Positions 56,648-63,765 of a stretch of DNA of 64,000 nt are shown here, piece after piece. The position numbers and the translations under genes were made by a program. The stretch spans positions 124,001 through 188,000 of the forward strand of contig JACKAW010000002.1 of NCBI GenBank assembly GCA_020634885.1. The letters run 5' to 3'. The DNA is from Anaerolineales bacterium (GTDB lineage: Bacteria; Chloroflexota; Anaerolineae; Anaerolineales; Villigracilaceae). Positions within the stretch are counted from its first letter, which is position 1; every line of letters begins with the position of its first letter. The notes beneath the pieces were generated by a model. The model saw nothing but the letters and a program-made list of their open reading frames with translations. It was not told the origin of the DNA and made no database searches.

Positions 56648-57400
56648 CTATTTGATCTGGTCGACCAGGCTGCGCAAACCTTTGGAAATTACATGGTCGG
56701 GGTAGTGAACGGTAAAAAGTCCCGAACTTGCCAGCGTCATCATCTCGTCTGAGTGGGGGAGAATGGCGCCTACTTTTGCACCGTATGTCTGTTCAACGCG
56801 GTTTCTAACCTCATCAAAGTCTAATACGTTGGGGGTTTTGTTAACGAGGATGTAAAGTTTCGGTACATCCAATTTCTTGGCTACATCCACCGTCACTGCC
56901 GTGCCCTGATAATCTTGATTATCAGGACGCATGATAATGATCAGTGCGTTTGAAATGGCAATGGAAAGCAGGGTTTCTTCATTTAAACCTGGGTGAGTAT
57001 CGATCAGTAGATAATCGAGTTTTAGCTTTTCGATCACATCGCGGAAACCATCGTTCAAAAGCCCAACGTCGTATCCTTCGCGGAGAATTCGGGCGATTTC
57101 ACTGGCTTTGATGCTGGAAGGGATCAGGAATATTTGTCCCTTTACTTCGGTGCCGATATGTCCGGTTACATCCTGTGCTGCCTGGTCAATGGTGCATTTG
57201 CCCCATAAATAGTCATTCAGGGAGTGTTCCATATCGGCTTCGTCCAGGTTAAAGAGCACATGAACGCCTGGAGAGGCAATATCTGTGTCGACCACGCCCA
57301 CGCGTGCGCCGTCCATCGCTAAAAGCGCCGCAATGTTTGCCGTAGTGTTAGACTTGCCGGTCCCGCCGCGAAAGGAATGAATTGAAATGATTTTTGACAT
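56648..57400 (-). CDS. MinD/ParA-like ATPase (copy 1)
   Basis: A 250-residue P-loop ATPase. The deviant Walker A reads FRGGTGKSNTTAN (about 9-21): the usual signature Lys is Arg. Walker B-type DYLLIDTHPGLNEETL and the switch VGVVDTDIASPGVHVLF are typical of the MinD/ParA/SIMIBI class, whose members dimerise on ATP and position complexes at membranes or nucleoid. GGGAGA lies before ATG 57400. It is a close paralogue of 60676 (shared SIHSFRGGTGKSNTTAN and RPDNQD). It is followed by the small winged-helix-like gene and lies divergent from the sigma factor. Confidence 0.9.
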   Translation of the reverse strand: MSKIISIHSFRGGTGKSNTTANIAALLAMDGARVGVVDTDIASPGVHVLFNLDEADMEHSLNDYLWGKCTIDQAAQDVTGHIGTEVKGQIFLIPSSIKASEIARILREGYDVGLLNDGFRDVIEKLKLDYLLIDTHPGLNEETLLSIAISNALIIIMRPDNQDYQGTAVTVDVAKKLDVPKLYILVNKTPNVLDFDEVRNRVEQTYGAKVGAILPHSDEMMTLASSGLFTVHYPDHVISKGLRSLVDQIK

Positions 57401-57549
57401 GCGTCAATCTCCCATGATTTAATAATCTTTAAAAAACGTTTGTTTATTATAGCCTAACTGCATTGAAAATAAAATATCGGCTGTTGAGTATCTCATTTAT
57501 GATATAGTTTCTCGTAATTAAACGCTTAGACAACCCATTTTTACCAGCG

Positions 57550-58116
57550 ATGACTACAAAATATATGCAAATCAACTCCAACCCCCTGCCTGATACCAGC
57601 GATGAACTTCTGATTCAACAATTTAAAGATGGAAGGCAGGATACGTTTGACGTACTATACCATAGGTATTTACCCAAGGTTTACAACCGGGTAAGGTATG
57701 TCGTGCCTGAAAGTGATGTTGAGGATGTAACGCAGGAAGTTTTTATTGCTGCGTTGAAGTCACTTCCCTCATTCCGTGGCGACTCCAAATTTGGTACCTG
57801 GCTACGGACGCTCACCAACCATAAAGTGGCTGAGTTTTACCGTAAGCGTTCACGCAAACAGGAACCGCAGATAACGATGCTCTCTGAAGCGCAGGCGCAG
57901 GTAGATGGAGAAACTTCCACCATGATGGAAGATCGTATGTTCTTGCAGCATACGCTTCAAGGCTTGCCAGAGAATTATCGAGAGGTGTTACTATTACGTT
58001 TTGCAGAAGATATGCAGTTTAACGAGATCGCCGACCACTTGAACCAGAATCTTGAAGCAGTAAAGTCCCTTTTTCGACGCGCAGTAACCGCGCTTCGCAA
58101 TAACCTGGATAAATAA
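57550..58116 (+). CDS. ECF-type RNA polymerase sigma factor
   Basis: A 188-residue sigma-70 family factor with region 2 (YHRYLPKVYNRVRYVV and DVEDVTQEVFIAAL, about 37-70) and region 4 (LQGLPENYREVLLLRFAEDMQFNEIADHLN, about 135-165), as in ECF factors. No region 3 is present. The start at 57550 has no Shine-Dalgarno motif; an alternative in-frame ATG is 5 codons downstream. The next gene, 2 bp away, encodes a membrane protein with the expected form of an anti-sigma factor, and a PrsW-type protease follows. A classical regulated-proteolysis module is therefore likely. Confidence 0.93.
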   Translation: MTTKYMQINSNPLPDTSDELLIQQFKDGRQDTFDVLYHRYLPKVYNRVRYVVPESDVEDVTQEVFIAALKSLPSFRGDSKFGTWLRTLTNHKVAEFYRKRSRKQEPQITMLSEAQAQVDGETSTMMEDRMFLQHTLQGLPENYREVLLLRFAEDMQFNEIADHLNQNLEAVKSLFRRAVTALRNNLDK

Positions 58117-58118
58117 AC

Positions 58119-58580
58119 ATGTATCGAACTACACAAAACCTACAAAAAGATAATGAACTTGCAGATTTTGCCGACCGGTTACTGAACGATGGGATGGAGC
58201 AAGACGCCTCATCCTCAAACGTGGAATTGATCAGCCTCGAAAAGACGATTCTTAACCTGAAAGAGACCTTCCCGCCCAAAAAATTGGATGAAGACAAAGC
58301 CCGCCGGATGCTGGCACAGGTCAAACTACGTGCGAGGCAGGAGAAAGAACCGGTCAAACAATCTTTCTTTCAGCGTCTTTTTGATTTTCAATCCAATCCA
58401 CAGGTTGGTTTGCTGGCGGCAGTTGCGGCAGTGGTTATTCTAGTCATTGTTGGGCTGCCTTCGGTAGGCACATCAGGTGAGGCGCTTTCAGGCGCTGCGC
58501 TTTCCGATGCGAGCTATGTTCCAGCTTTGGGTATTTTGGTGGTGTTGTTCATTCTTTATTGGATTTCGCGCCGAAAGTAA
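58119..58580 (+). CDS. Probable membrane anti-sigma factor
   Basis: A 153-residue protein with a cytoplasmic N-terminal region (about 1-88, helical and charged) and two C-terminal membrane segments (about 94-114 and 131-149) separated by a short Ser/Gly/Ala-rich loop. No zinc-binding H-x3-C-x2-C motif is present, so it is not a classical ZAS anti-sigma factor. Its place 2 bp after the ECF gene and before PrsW makes an anti-sigma role the best inference. No ribosome-binding site is seen, consistent with coupling to the sigma gene. A terminator follows. Confidence 0.65.
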   Translation: MYRTTQNLQKDNELADFADRLLNDGMEQDASSSNVELISLEKTILNLKETFPPKKLDEDKARRMLAQVKLRARQEKEPVKQSFFQRLFDFQSNPQVGLLAAVAAVVILVIVGLPSVGTSGEALSGAALSDASYVPALGILVVLFILYWISRRK

Positions 58581-58609
58581 AACGTAATTTACAAATTTAA
58601 GCACAACCA

Positions 58610-58646
58610 AAAAAGACGGCAGACGTAATGGTTGCCGTCTTTTTGT
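58610..58646 (+). terminator. Terminator after the sigma/anti-sigma pair
   Basis: AAAAAGACGGCA (58610-58621) and TGCCGTCTTTTT (58633-58644) form a perfect 12-bp stem with its own U-tract. Confidence 0.88.
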
Positions 58647-58664
58647 TGTAAGTCTCCTGAAGGC

Positions 58665-58693
58665 TTGCAGGGGGGGAGGGCTTACGGTAAGAT
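58665..58693 (+). promoter_or_regulatory. Promoter of the PrsW-cNMP-MinD operon (leaderless start)
   Basis: TTGCAG (58665-58670) and TAAGAT (58688-58693) are 17 bp apart, and the -10 box ends 6 nt before ATG 58700. No Shine-Dalgarno motif is present. Confidence 0.55.
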
Positions 58694-58699
58694 TTCTCT

Positions 58700-59923
58700 A
58701 TGTCTGTTGTGATGCTATCCATATCGTTTGCGGTTAGTGTACCGGTGATCTTTCTTTTTGTTGTTAGGAAGTTCAATGGGTATCTCAAAAATGCTGTAGT
58801 GGACGTGGAGTCTCTGGGTAAAAAAACGCCAACAGTTCCCTTTCTTTTGAAACCATCTCCGATTGAAAAGATAAAGGTATGGTTGGGGAATTTTAGAAAC
58901 GACCTGAATTTATACGAAAAGAATATATTAACCATTGGAATGGGTGTTGTTGCTTATTTGGTGGCAGCACAGATCAACCCTGCTTTGGTAAACTCGGGCG
59001 TTTTTAGCCGCGAACAAGTGATTCGGGTCGTGGGACCTTTGATCGAAGAGACCTTGAAGGCGGGCATTCTGATCTATCTGGTATTGAATGAAGATTACCC
59101 GATCTCAGTAGGGATGCTGTACGGCTTTGGTACAGGGATCGGCTTCGCCATGGTCGAAAATATTGAATATATATTGCCGCGTGAAAATATAGCCTTTACG
59201 GTTGCGTATTCTCGTGTATTTTCCACCAACCTTGTCCACGCCACCTGCAGCGGATTGATCGGCGCGGCGTTGGCGTATATGAAGTTCTATCGCACCAGAT
59301 CAGATCACCTCACTGCTGCGTTTATTTTCATGGCTGGAATCGCTTTGCACATGGTTTTTAATACCATGGTCAATTCTGGCGTTTTCCTTATCGTTGCACT
59401 GGCGATCGGTATCTCTGGAGGCGGTTTGATCCTGTTTTTATCTCGACAGGCAAATAAAAAGTTTGGCAGTGACGCATTTGTGTATGTCAACGAAGCAACG
59501 GCTCGTACATCGCGAAATGAAGCCAGTATCATTAAAGATGAAGAAGACCTGCGCAAGGTGTTTAAGGACGTAGAAGCAAAATACTCCAGGACGCAGGCAG
59601 TATTGGTGGATGAGTTTTTAAAGACACAGGTGGAAATTCTTGCCAAGCGTAAAATATTAAAGGTCGCAAGATATTCACAGGAAATTGACCGTTTGGAAAA
59701 AGATATTAAAGAACTTGTGGCACGAACCGATATTGTGAGAAAAAAAGTAGGTTGGGAATGTATGCTCTATGTCCGCAAACAATATGCTGTGGATGAGAAG
59801 TTGTGGACGAATATAAATGATAAGGTTGTTGCGGCAAGCACAGGTCAAAAGGGAGGCGGTGTTTGGGATACGATGACGCTCAAGATCAAGCAATCCAAAC
59901 CCGGGGAGCGTAAAGATTCATGA
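58700..59923 (+). CDS. prsW: PrsW-type intramembrane metalloprotease with long cytoplasmic tail
   Basis: A 407-residue protein. Residues about 1-250 form seven or eight helices with the PrsW motifs GPLIEETLKAG (EE-x-x-K), LYGFGTGIGFAMVENIEY, and membrane His residues in NLVHATCSG and GIALHMVFN. PrsW proteases start cleavage of membrane anti-sigma factors (RsiW in Bacillus). Here it lies next to an ECF sigma/anti-sigma pair. Unusually, a cytoplasmic tail of about 150 residues (255-407) with coiled-coil character follows; typical PrsW proteins end soon after the last helix. The stop overlaps the next gene by 4 nt. Confidence 0.88.
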   Translation: MSVVMLSISFAVSVPVIFLFVVRKFNGYLKNAVVDVESLGKKTPTVPFLLKPSPIEKIKVWLGNFRNDLNLYEKNILTIGMGVVAYLVAAQINPALVNSGVFSREQVIRVVGPLIEETLKAGILIYLVLNEDYPISVGMLYGFGTGIGFAMVENIEYILPRENIAFTVAYSRVFSTNLVHATCSGLIGAALAYMKFYRTRSDHLTAAFIFMAGIALHMVFNTMVNSGVFLIVALAIGISGGGLILFLSRQANKKFGSDAFVYVNEATARTSRNEASIIKDEEDLRKVFKDVEAKYSRTQAVLVDEFLKTQVEILAKRKILKVARYSQEIDRLEKDIKELVARTDIVRKKVGWECMLYVRKQYAVDEKLWTNINDKVVAASTGQKGGGVWDTMTLKIKQSKPGERKDS

Positions 59924-60651
59924 CAGTGAACATCCTCCAAAAAATACGAGAAACAGATTTTTTCAAAGACCTCTCAGACGAAGCCTGTGCGGCTGTGGCG
60001 GCTGAGGCTTCTACACGGCATTTTGCGGCGGGGGATGCCATGATGAAAAAAGGCGACCCTGCCGATTCGTTTTTTGTCATCCTTGAAGGCACGTTGAAAA
60101 TCGTTACCACAGATGCAAAAGGGGATGAGATCATCATCAATAAAGTGGGACCCGGCGAAAGCATTGGCGAGCTTGCCCTGGTGGATGAACTGCCCCGTTC
60201 TGCTGGCGTAGTTGCTCTTGAACCCGTGGAAGCTCTGGAATTTACCAAACAAGACCTTTTCGACCTGTTGGCGCGGCAAGACGTCTCTTTGGGTATCTTG
60301 CGCGGCTTTTCACACCGCTTGCGATTCTCTACGACCTATATTGAAAAGGTAATTGATTGGTCGCAAAAGACGGCTGAAGGAAATTATTCTTTTCTGGATC
60401 AAACACAACCCCTTGTTACACCGGCTGGCAGTGATGAAGCCAAGGCAGCACAACTGCTATCCGCCTTCTATTCCATGGTGCGCAAAGTGAAAGAGCGTGA
60501 AGACGACCTGAAGGAAAAATTGGAACGCCTGACGGTTGAGATCGACCAGGAGAGGCGCAAGCGGGAATTTGAAGAAATTGCCGGAACAGAATTCTACGCA
60601 AAATTAAAAGAACAGGCAAAAGCACTCCGCCAAAAACGCAATTCAGGATAA
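59920..60651 (+). CDS. Cyclic-nucleotide-binding protein with coiled-coil tail
   Basis: A 243-residue protein. Residues about 10-130 are a cNMP-binding domain with an intact phosphate-binding cassette, GESIGELALVDELPRSAGVV, including the Glu and Arg that contact cyclic nucleotide phosphate and ribose. In place of the Crp-type helix-turn-helix there is a coiled coil (about 165-240) ending in a distinctive EIDQERRKREFEEIAGTEF segment. The protein is therefore a cNMP sensor without DNA-binding domain. That tail segment recurs in the gene at 63766. It overlaps prsW by 4 nt and is followed by the second MinD-like gene after 24 bp. Confidence 0.9.
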   Translation: MTVNILQKIRETDFFKDLSDEACAAVAAEASTRHFAAGDAMMKKGDPADSFFVILEGTLKIVTTDAKGDEIIINKVGPGESIGELALVDELPRSAGVVALEPVEALEFTKQDLFDLLARQDVSLGILRGFSHRLRFSTTYIEKVIDWSQKTAEGNYSFLDQTQPLVTPAGSDEAKAAQLLSAFYSMVRKVKEREDDLKEKLERLTVEIDQERRKREFEEIAGTEFYAKLKEQAKALRQKRNSG

Positions 60652-60675
60652 TCACCAACTTACCGGAGGATTTAC

Positions 60676-61458
60676 ATGGCAGGCAAGATCGTATCGATTC
60701 ATTCATTTCGCGGGGGAACGGGAAAATCCAATACAACGGCAAACCTTGCATCACAGGTTGCCCTAACCGGCAAACGTGTTGGCATTGTGGATACAGATAT
60801 TCAATCCCCCGGTATCCACGTTCTCTTTGGTTTAAATGAGCAAAAGATGGGCAAAACACTAAACGATTTCCTGCATGGTAAGGCGAGCATTCGAGAAGTG
60901 GGCTTTCCTGTAGGCAAGAACACAGGCGAAGGCGCCGGACGTGCCCAACTGGCGGGCAAGGAACTTTATTTATTCCCCTCCAGCATTCGCGGGCAAGACA
61001 TCAGCCAAATACTGCGCGAAGGCATAGACTTTAACAAACTCAACGAAGCCATGCAAATGGCGATCTCTGAATTTGAACTTGATTACCTCTTCATTGATAC
61101 CCACCCGGGGTTGAATGAAGAGACGCTGCTATCCATTGCCACTTCAGATGTTTTAATTATCATTCTGCGCCCCGATAACCAAGACTTGCAGGGCACATCT
61201 GTCACAGTGGATGTGGCGCGCAGCCTGGATGTGCCCAACCTCTTCCTGCTGGTCAATAAGGCGCTCCCAAAGTACGACGCGGTGGAATTGAAAAAAGACA
61301 TCGAAGAACAATTTCAGGCAACTGTCACAAGCATCCTGCCGCTTTCTTTTGATATGGCAGAAAATGCAAGCCAGGACCTTTTCTTACTGCGATATCCAGA
61401 CCATGCATGGTCTGTGGCATTGAGAAACGTTATCCCGTATATCTTGAACGCAGAGTAG
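60676..61458 (+). CDS. MinD/ParA-like ATPase (copy 2)
   Basis: A 260-residue paralogue of 56648. The deviant Walker A is FRGGTGKSNTTAN (about 10-22), again with Arg at the signature Lys position, followed by VDTDIQSPGIHVLFG and DYLFIDTHPGLNEETL. Compared with copy 1 it has an insertion of about 10 residues (around 72-90, Gly/Ala-rich). GGAGG lies 8 nt before ATG 60676. It is cotranscribed with prsW, the cNMP sensor, a zinc-binding protein and a winged-helix-like protein. Membrane or complex positioning in response to cNMP is an inference. Confidence 0.9.
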   Translation: MAGKIVSIHSFRGGTGKSNTTANLASQVALTGKRVGIVDTDIQSPGIHVLFGLNEQKMGKTLNDFLHGKASIREVGFPVGKNTGEGAGRAQLAGKELYLFPSSIRGQDISQILREGIDFNKLNEAMQMAISEFELDYLFIDTHPGLNEETLLSIATSDVLIIILRPDNQDLQGTSVTVDVARSLDVPNLFLLVNKALPKYDAVELKKDIEEQFQATVTSILPLSFDMAENASQDLFLLRYPDHAWSVALRNVIPYILNAE

Positions 61459-61467
61459 GAGCCATTC

Positions 61468-61680
61468 ATGAAATGCTGGCATTGTGAAGAAGAAGCCCGT
61501 GCCTCGTGTGCCTTTTGCGGACGCTTTGTATGCAAAGATCACGCCTCAACCATGTCCACTTTTATCACCATGTTCGTTGGCGCGAACAACACACCCAAAG
61601 GGCTGGCGGTTGCCAATGTGATCTGGTGCGGTGAATGCGAACCACAGCCTGAGCCGATCAGTATGCCTGAGCTGTACTAA
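61468..61680 (+). CDS. Small zinc-binding protein (B-box-like)
   Basis: A 70-residue protein with metal-ligand pattern C3-x2-C6, C14-x2-C17, C22, H25 and a C-terminal C-x2-C (CGEC, about 54-57). The first part, KCWHCEEEARASCAFCGRFVC (in pieces CWHC, CAFC and CKDH), resembles a B-box or LIM-like treble-clef zinc site. It probably binds two zinc ions and acts as a protein-interaction module. GGAG precedes ATG 61468. It lies 10 bp after the MinD-like gene and 12 bp before the winged-helix-like gene, so it is part of this operon. Confidence 0.78.
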   Translation: MKCWHCEEEARASCAFCGRFVCKDHASTMSTFITMFVGANNTPKGLAVANVIWCGECEPQPEPISMPELY

Positions 61681-61691
61681 GGAAGGATGAC

Positions 61692-62069
61692 ATGCCCGGA
61701 TTATTTGACCGGTTGGATAAAGAAATAAAAGGCAATCAAAAAGATGGCGGCATCTCCCCACTTGATATTGCCAAATTACCGCCTTCCCTCCGCAAGATCA
61801 TGAAATTGATGCTGCGCGAACTGAGTATGAGTTACCCGCGTATGTGCGAGGTAATGGATGCCATGCCGGAAAAAGACCGCCTCACACGGACCGAGTTGGA
61901 TTCAGCCCTCTCAAGCCTTTCAGAACAATTTTGGCTGATTCGCATCGGTGAGAAAGAAAAAGCGATCTACAAAGTGAATCTACGCCGAAAGGCAGGCAGC
62001 ACCCTCATGGCGGGCATTTGGTCTTCATTGGATAATAAATTGAAAGATAAAACGCCAAAATCTTCATAA
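61692..62069 (+). CDS. Small winged-helix-like protein paired with a MinD-like ATPase (copy 2)
   Basis: A 125-residue protein. LPPSLRKIMKLMLRELSMSYP and the following helix pair with LTRTELDSALSSLSEQFWLIRIG form a winged-helix-like unit, ending AGIWSSLDNKLKDK. The overall pattern parallels the 111-residue protein at 56217. AAGGA precedes ATG 61692. It is the last gene of the operon and ends in a strong bidirectional terminator. DNA binding is possible from the fold, but a protein-interaction role with the MinD-like ATPase is equally likely. Confidence 0.72.
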   Translation: MPGLFDRLDKEIKGNQKDGGISPLDIAKLPPSLRKIMKLMLRELSMSYPRMCEVMDAMPEKDRLTRTELDSALSSLSEQFWLIRIGEKEKAIYKVNLRRKAGSTLMAGIWSSLDNKLKDKTPKSS

Positions 62070-62108
62070 AAAAAGAAGCCGCATGTTAGATATGCGGCTT
62101 CTTTTTTT
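62068..62108. terminator. Bidirectional terminator between the sensor operon and the cyclase
   Basis: A perfect 17-bp stem (arms 62068-62084 and 62092-62108) with core AGAAGCCGCAT and A/T runs of seven on both ends separates the convergent transcripts. Confidence 0.95.
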
Positions 62109-63645
62109 ACTTTTGTTTTACAAGCTCGTATAAATTGAGCGGTTTACTTTTTCCTTTTAACGATACCTCTCCAATGGAGGAGCACTCAAATTTTTCTTCA
62201 ATTGCCTTCATGACAGATTCTGCAACAATGATCTGGTTCTTTTGGGCGCGGTTCATTAAACGCGCCGCTGTGTTAACCGTATCGCCCAGCACGTTAAACT
62301 CACGCCTGCCGCGCGGATCGCCAACTTCAGCCATGAACGCCGGTCCCTTGTTGATGCCGATCTGACAATATACATCCGGCTGAATACCGCCAATGGTGGG
62401 AGGCTTGATGTTTTCAACAATATCTCGAATGGCAATGGCAGCAGAAGCTGCGCGAAACTCGTCGTTTGTGTGGGCATTCGGTACGCCGAAATAGACCACA
62501 ATATCAGAACCGGAGAGATGGTACGTCACTTTTTTAAGCACTCCGCCACGGGCATCTACAGCGGCGTTGATGAGCGAGAACGCTTTGGAAAAACTTGCAG
62601 CTAATTTGCGTTCCTCGCCGGGCAGGGCACGGTCTGCCGATTCGGGCAGCCCGATGAAATTGATGAACATGATCGTTGGTGTTGGGAATTCCGGATCAAT
62701 TCTGCGGGACGATGCACTCTCCACCAGCATCGAAAGTACGGGGTCGGGAATGTAACTGGCAAGCGGCTCAATCGAATTAAGCAAATTGGTGATGCTTTCG
62801 AGAACTTCCTTCTTGTTTTTTCTGTCGATCAACACAGGGCTTGCCATGCGCCGCCCAAGAGGGGTGATCTCATAATCACCCAGGTCTTCTGCGGTCATAT
62901 CGTCCAGCACCAGGTAATAGCCCTCATCCCCAACTTCAAAGCGGAAGTCATCTTTAACTAAATTGTAGGCATTTTGAGAAACATTCACCAATCCATTCCG
63001 TCCATTGCTTTCAGAAAGTTTGGCTTTTTGTACATCCTTGCCGAGTAGTACGTGTTCCATGCGGCGGGGCGTACCGATCTCAGCGGTAAGGAACCGCCCA
63101 CTGTGAATGCCGATGCGCATTTGAAGGTTGACCGTACCAACCGGGGTTTCGATCTCGGCAAAATCTTTCATCGCCCGCTGCATACGCAGACCGGCGCGAA
63201 TCGCGCGGCTGGTCTCATCCCTTTTTTCCTTTTTAGGGAAGACCACCAGCATGGCATCCCCGGTGAACTCCACCAATTCTCCGCCAGATTTGCTGATGAT
63301 CGAGATCATGGTTGAGAAATATTTGGTTAACTCTTTGAGCAGGTTCTCAGCGCCTTCTTTTCCTTTTGAAGCGTTGGCTTCCATCAACTTTGTAAAGCCA
63401 GCAAGGTCTGTGAACATCATGGCGCCATATTGCCATTCTGTTTTTACATCCCCTGGTTTTAGTTTTGTAATGTCGATCTGCCGTGAAGTGTAGTCATGTA
63501 GAATGCGTTGTAAAGTCCGCAAGTGGTCGTGCATCCGGATCATGATATCCACAGATGGATTCAACCACATGGCTGCATACATTTCAGCCGGAATTAAATA
63601 TCGTAATCTGCTTTCAATTATCGTTAGCGGTGATTCGGGAAGCAT
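62107..63645 (-). CDS. Tandem-domain class III adenylate/guanylate cyclase
   Basis: A 512-residue protein with two class III cyclase domains. Domain 1 (about 72-250) has the metal ligands D80 in MMFTDLAGF and D130 in EFTGDAML, but its transition-state positions are Q206 and L210. Domain 2 (about 322-500) has N329 and S380 at the metal positions, but keeps N458 and R462 in DTVNTAARLM, and Lys371/372 in the purine pocket. The two halves therefore complement each other as C1 and C2 do in mammalian adenylyl cyclases. No membrane segment is seen. ATG at 63645 is favoured by a TATAAT box 7 nt upstream. It is convergent with the cNMP-sensor operon. Confidence 0.9.
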   Translation of the reverse strand: MLPESPLTIIESRLRYLIPAEMYAAMWLNPSVDIMIRMHDHLRTLQRILHDYTSRQIDITKLKPGDVKTEWQYGAMMFTDLAGFTKLMEANASKGKEGAENLLKELTKYFSTMISIISKSGGELVEFTGDAMLVVFPKKEKRDETSRAIRAGLRMQRAMKDFAEIETPVGTVNLQMRIGIHSGRFLTAEIGTPRRMEHVLLGKDVQKAKLSESNGRNGLVNVSQNAYNLVKDDFRFEVGDEGYYLVLDDMTAEDLGDYEITPLGRRMASPVLIDRKNKKEVLESITNLLNSIEPLASYIPDPVLSMLVESASSRRIDPEFPTPTIMFINFIGLPESADRALPGEERKLAASFSKAFSLINAAVDARGGVLKKVTYHLSGSDIVVYFGVPNAHTNDEFRAASAAIAIRDIVENIKPPTIGGIQPDVYCQIGINKGPAFMAEVGDPRGRREFNVLGDTVNTAARLMNRAQKNQIIVAESVMKAIEEKFECSSIGEVSLKGKSKPLNLYELVKQK

Positions 63646-63652
63646 GAATTCC

Positions 63653-63658
63653 ATTATA
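63653..63658 (-). promoter_or_regulatory. -10 box of the cyclase gene placed for a leaderless transcript
   Basis: TATAAT on the minus strand ends 7 nt before ATG 63645. It overlaps an alternative in-frame ATG, which is therefore unlikely to be used. Confidence 0.5.
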
Positions 63659-63765
63659 CTTGAATCGATCAACTTACTTGAATAAGTTGCGAGGGCAGGA
63701 TAAACAACTGATGTTACGCAGCGCCGCGAGATTTATCTTGCAGAGAAACCATAAGGGTTTGTAAA

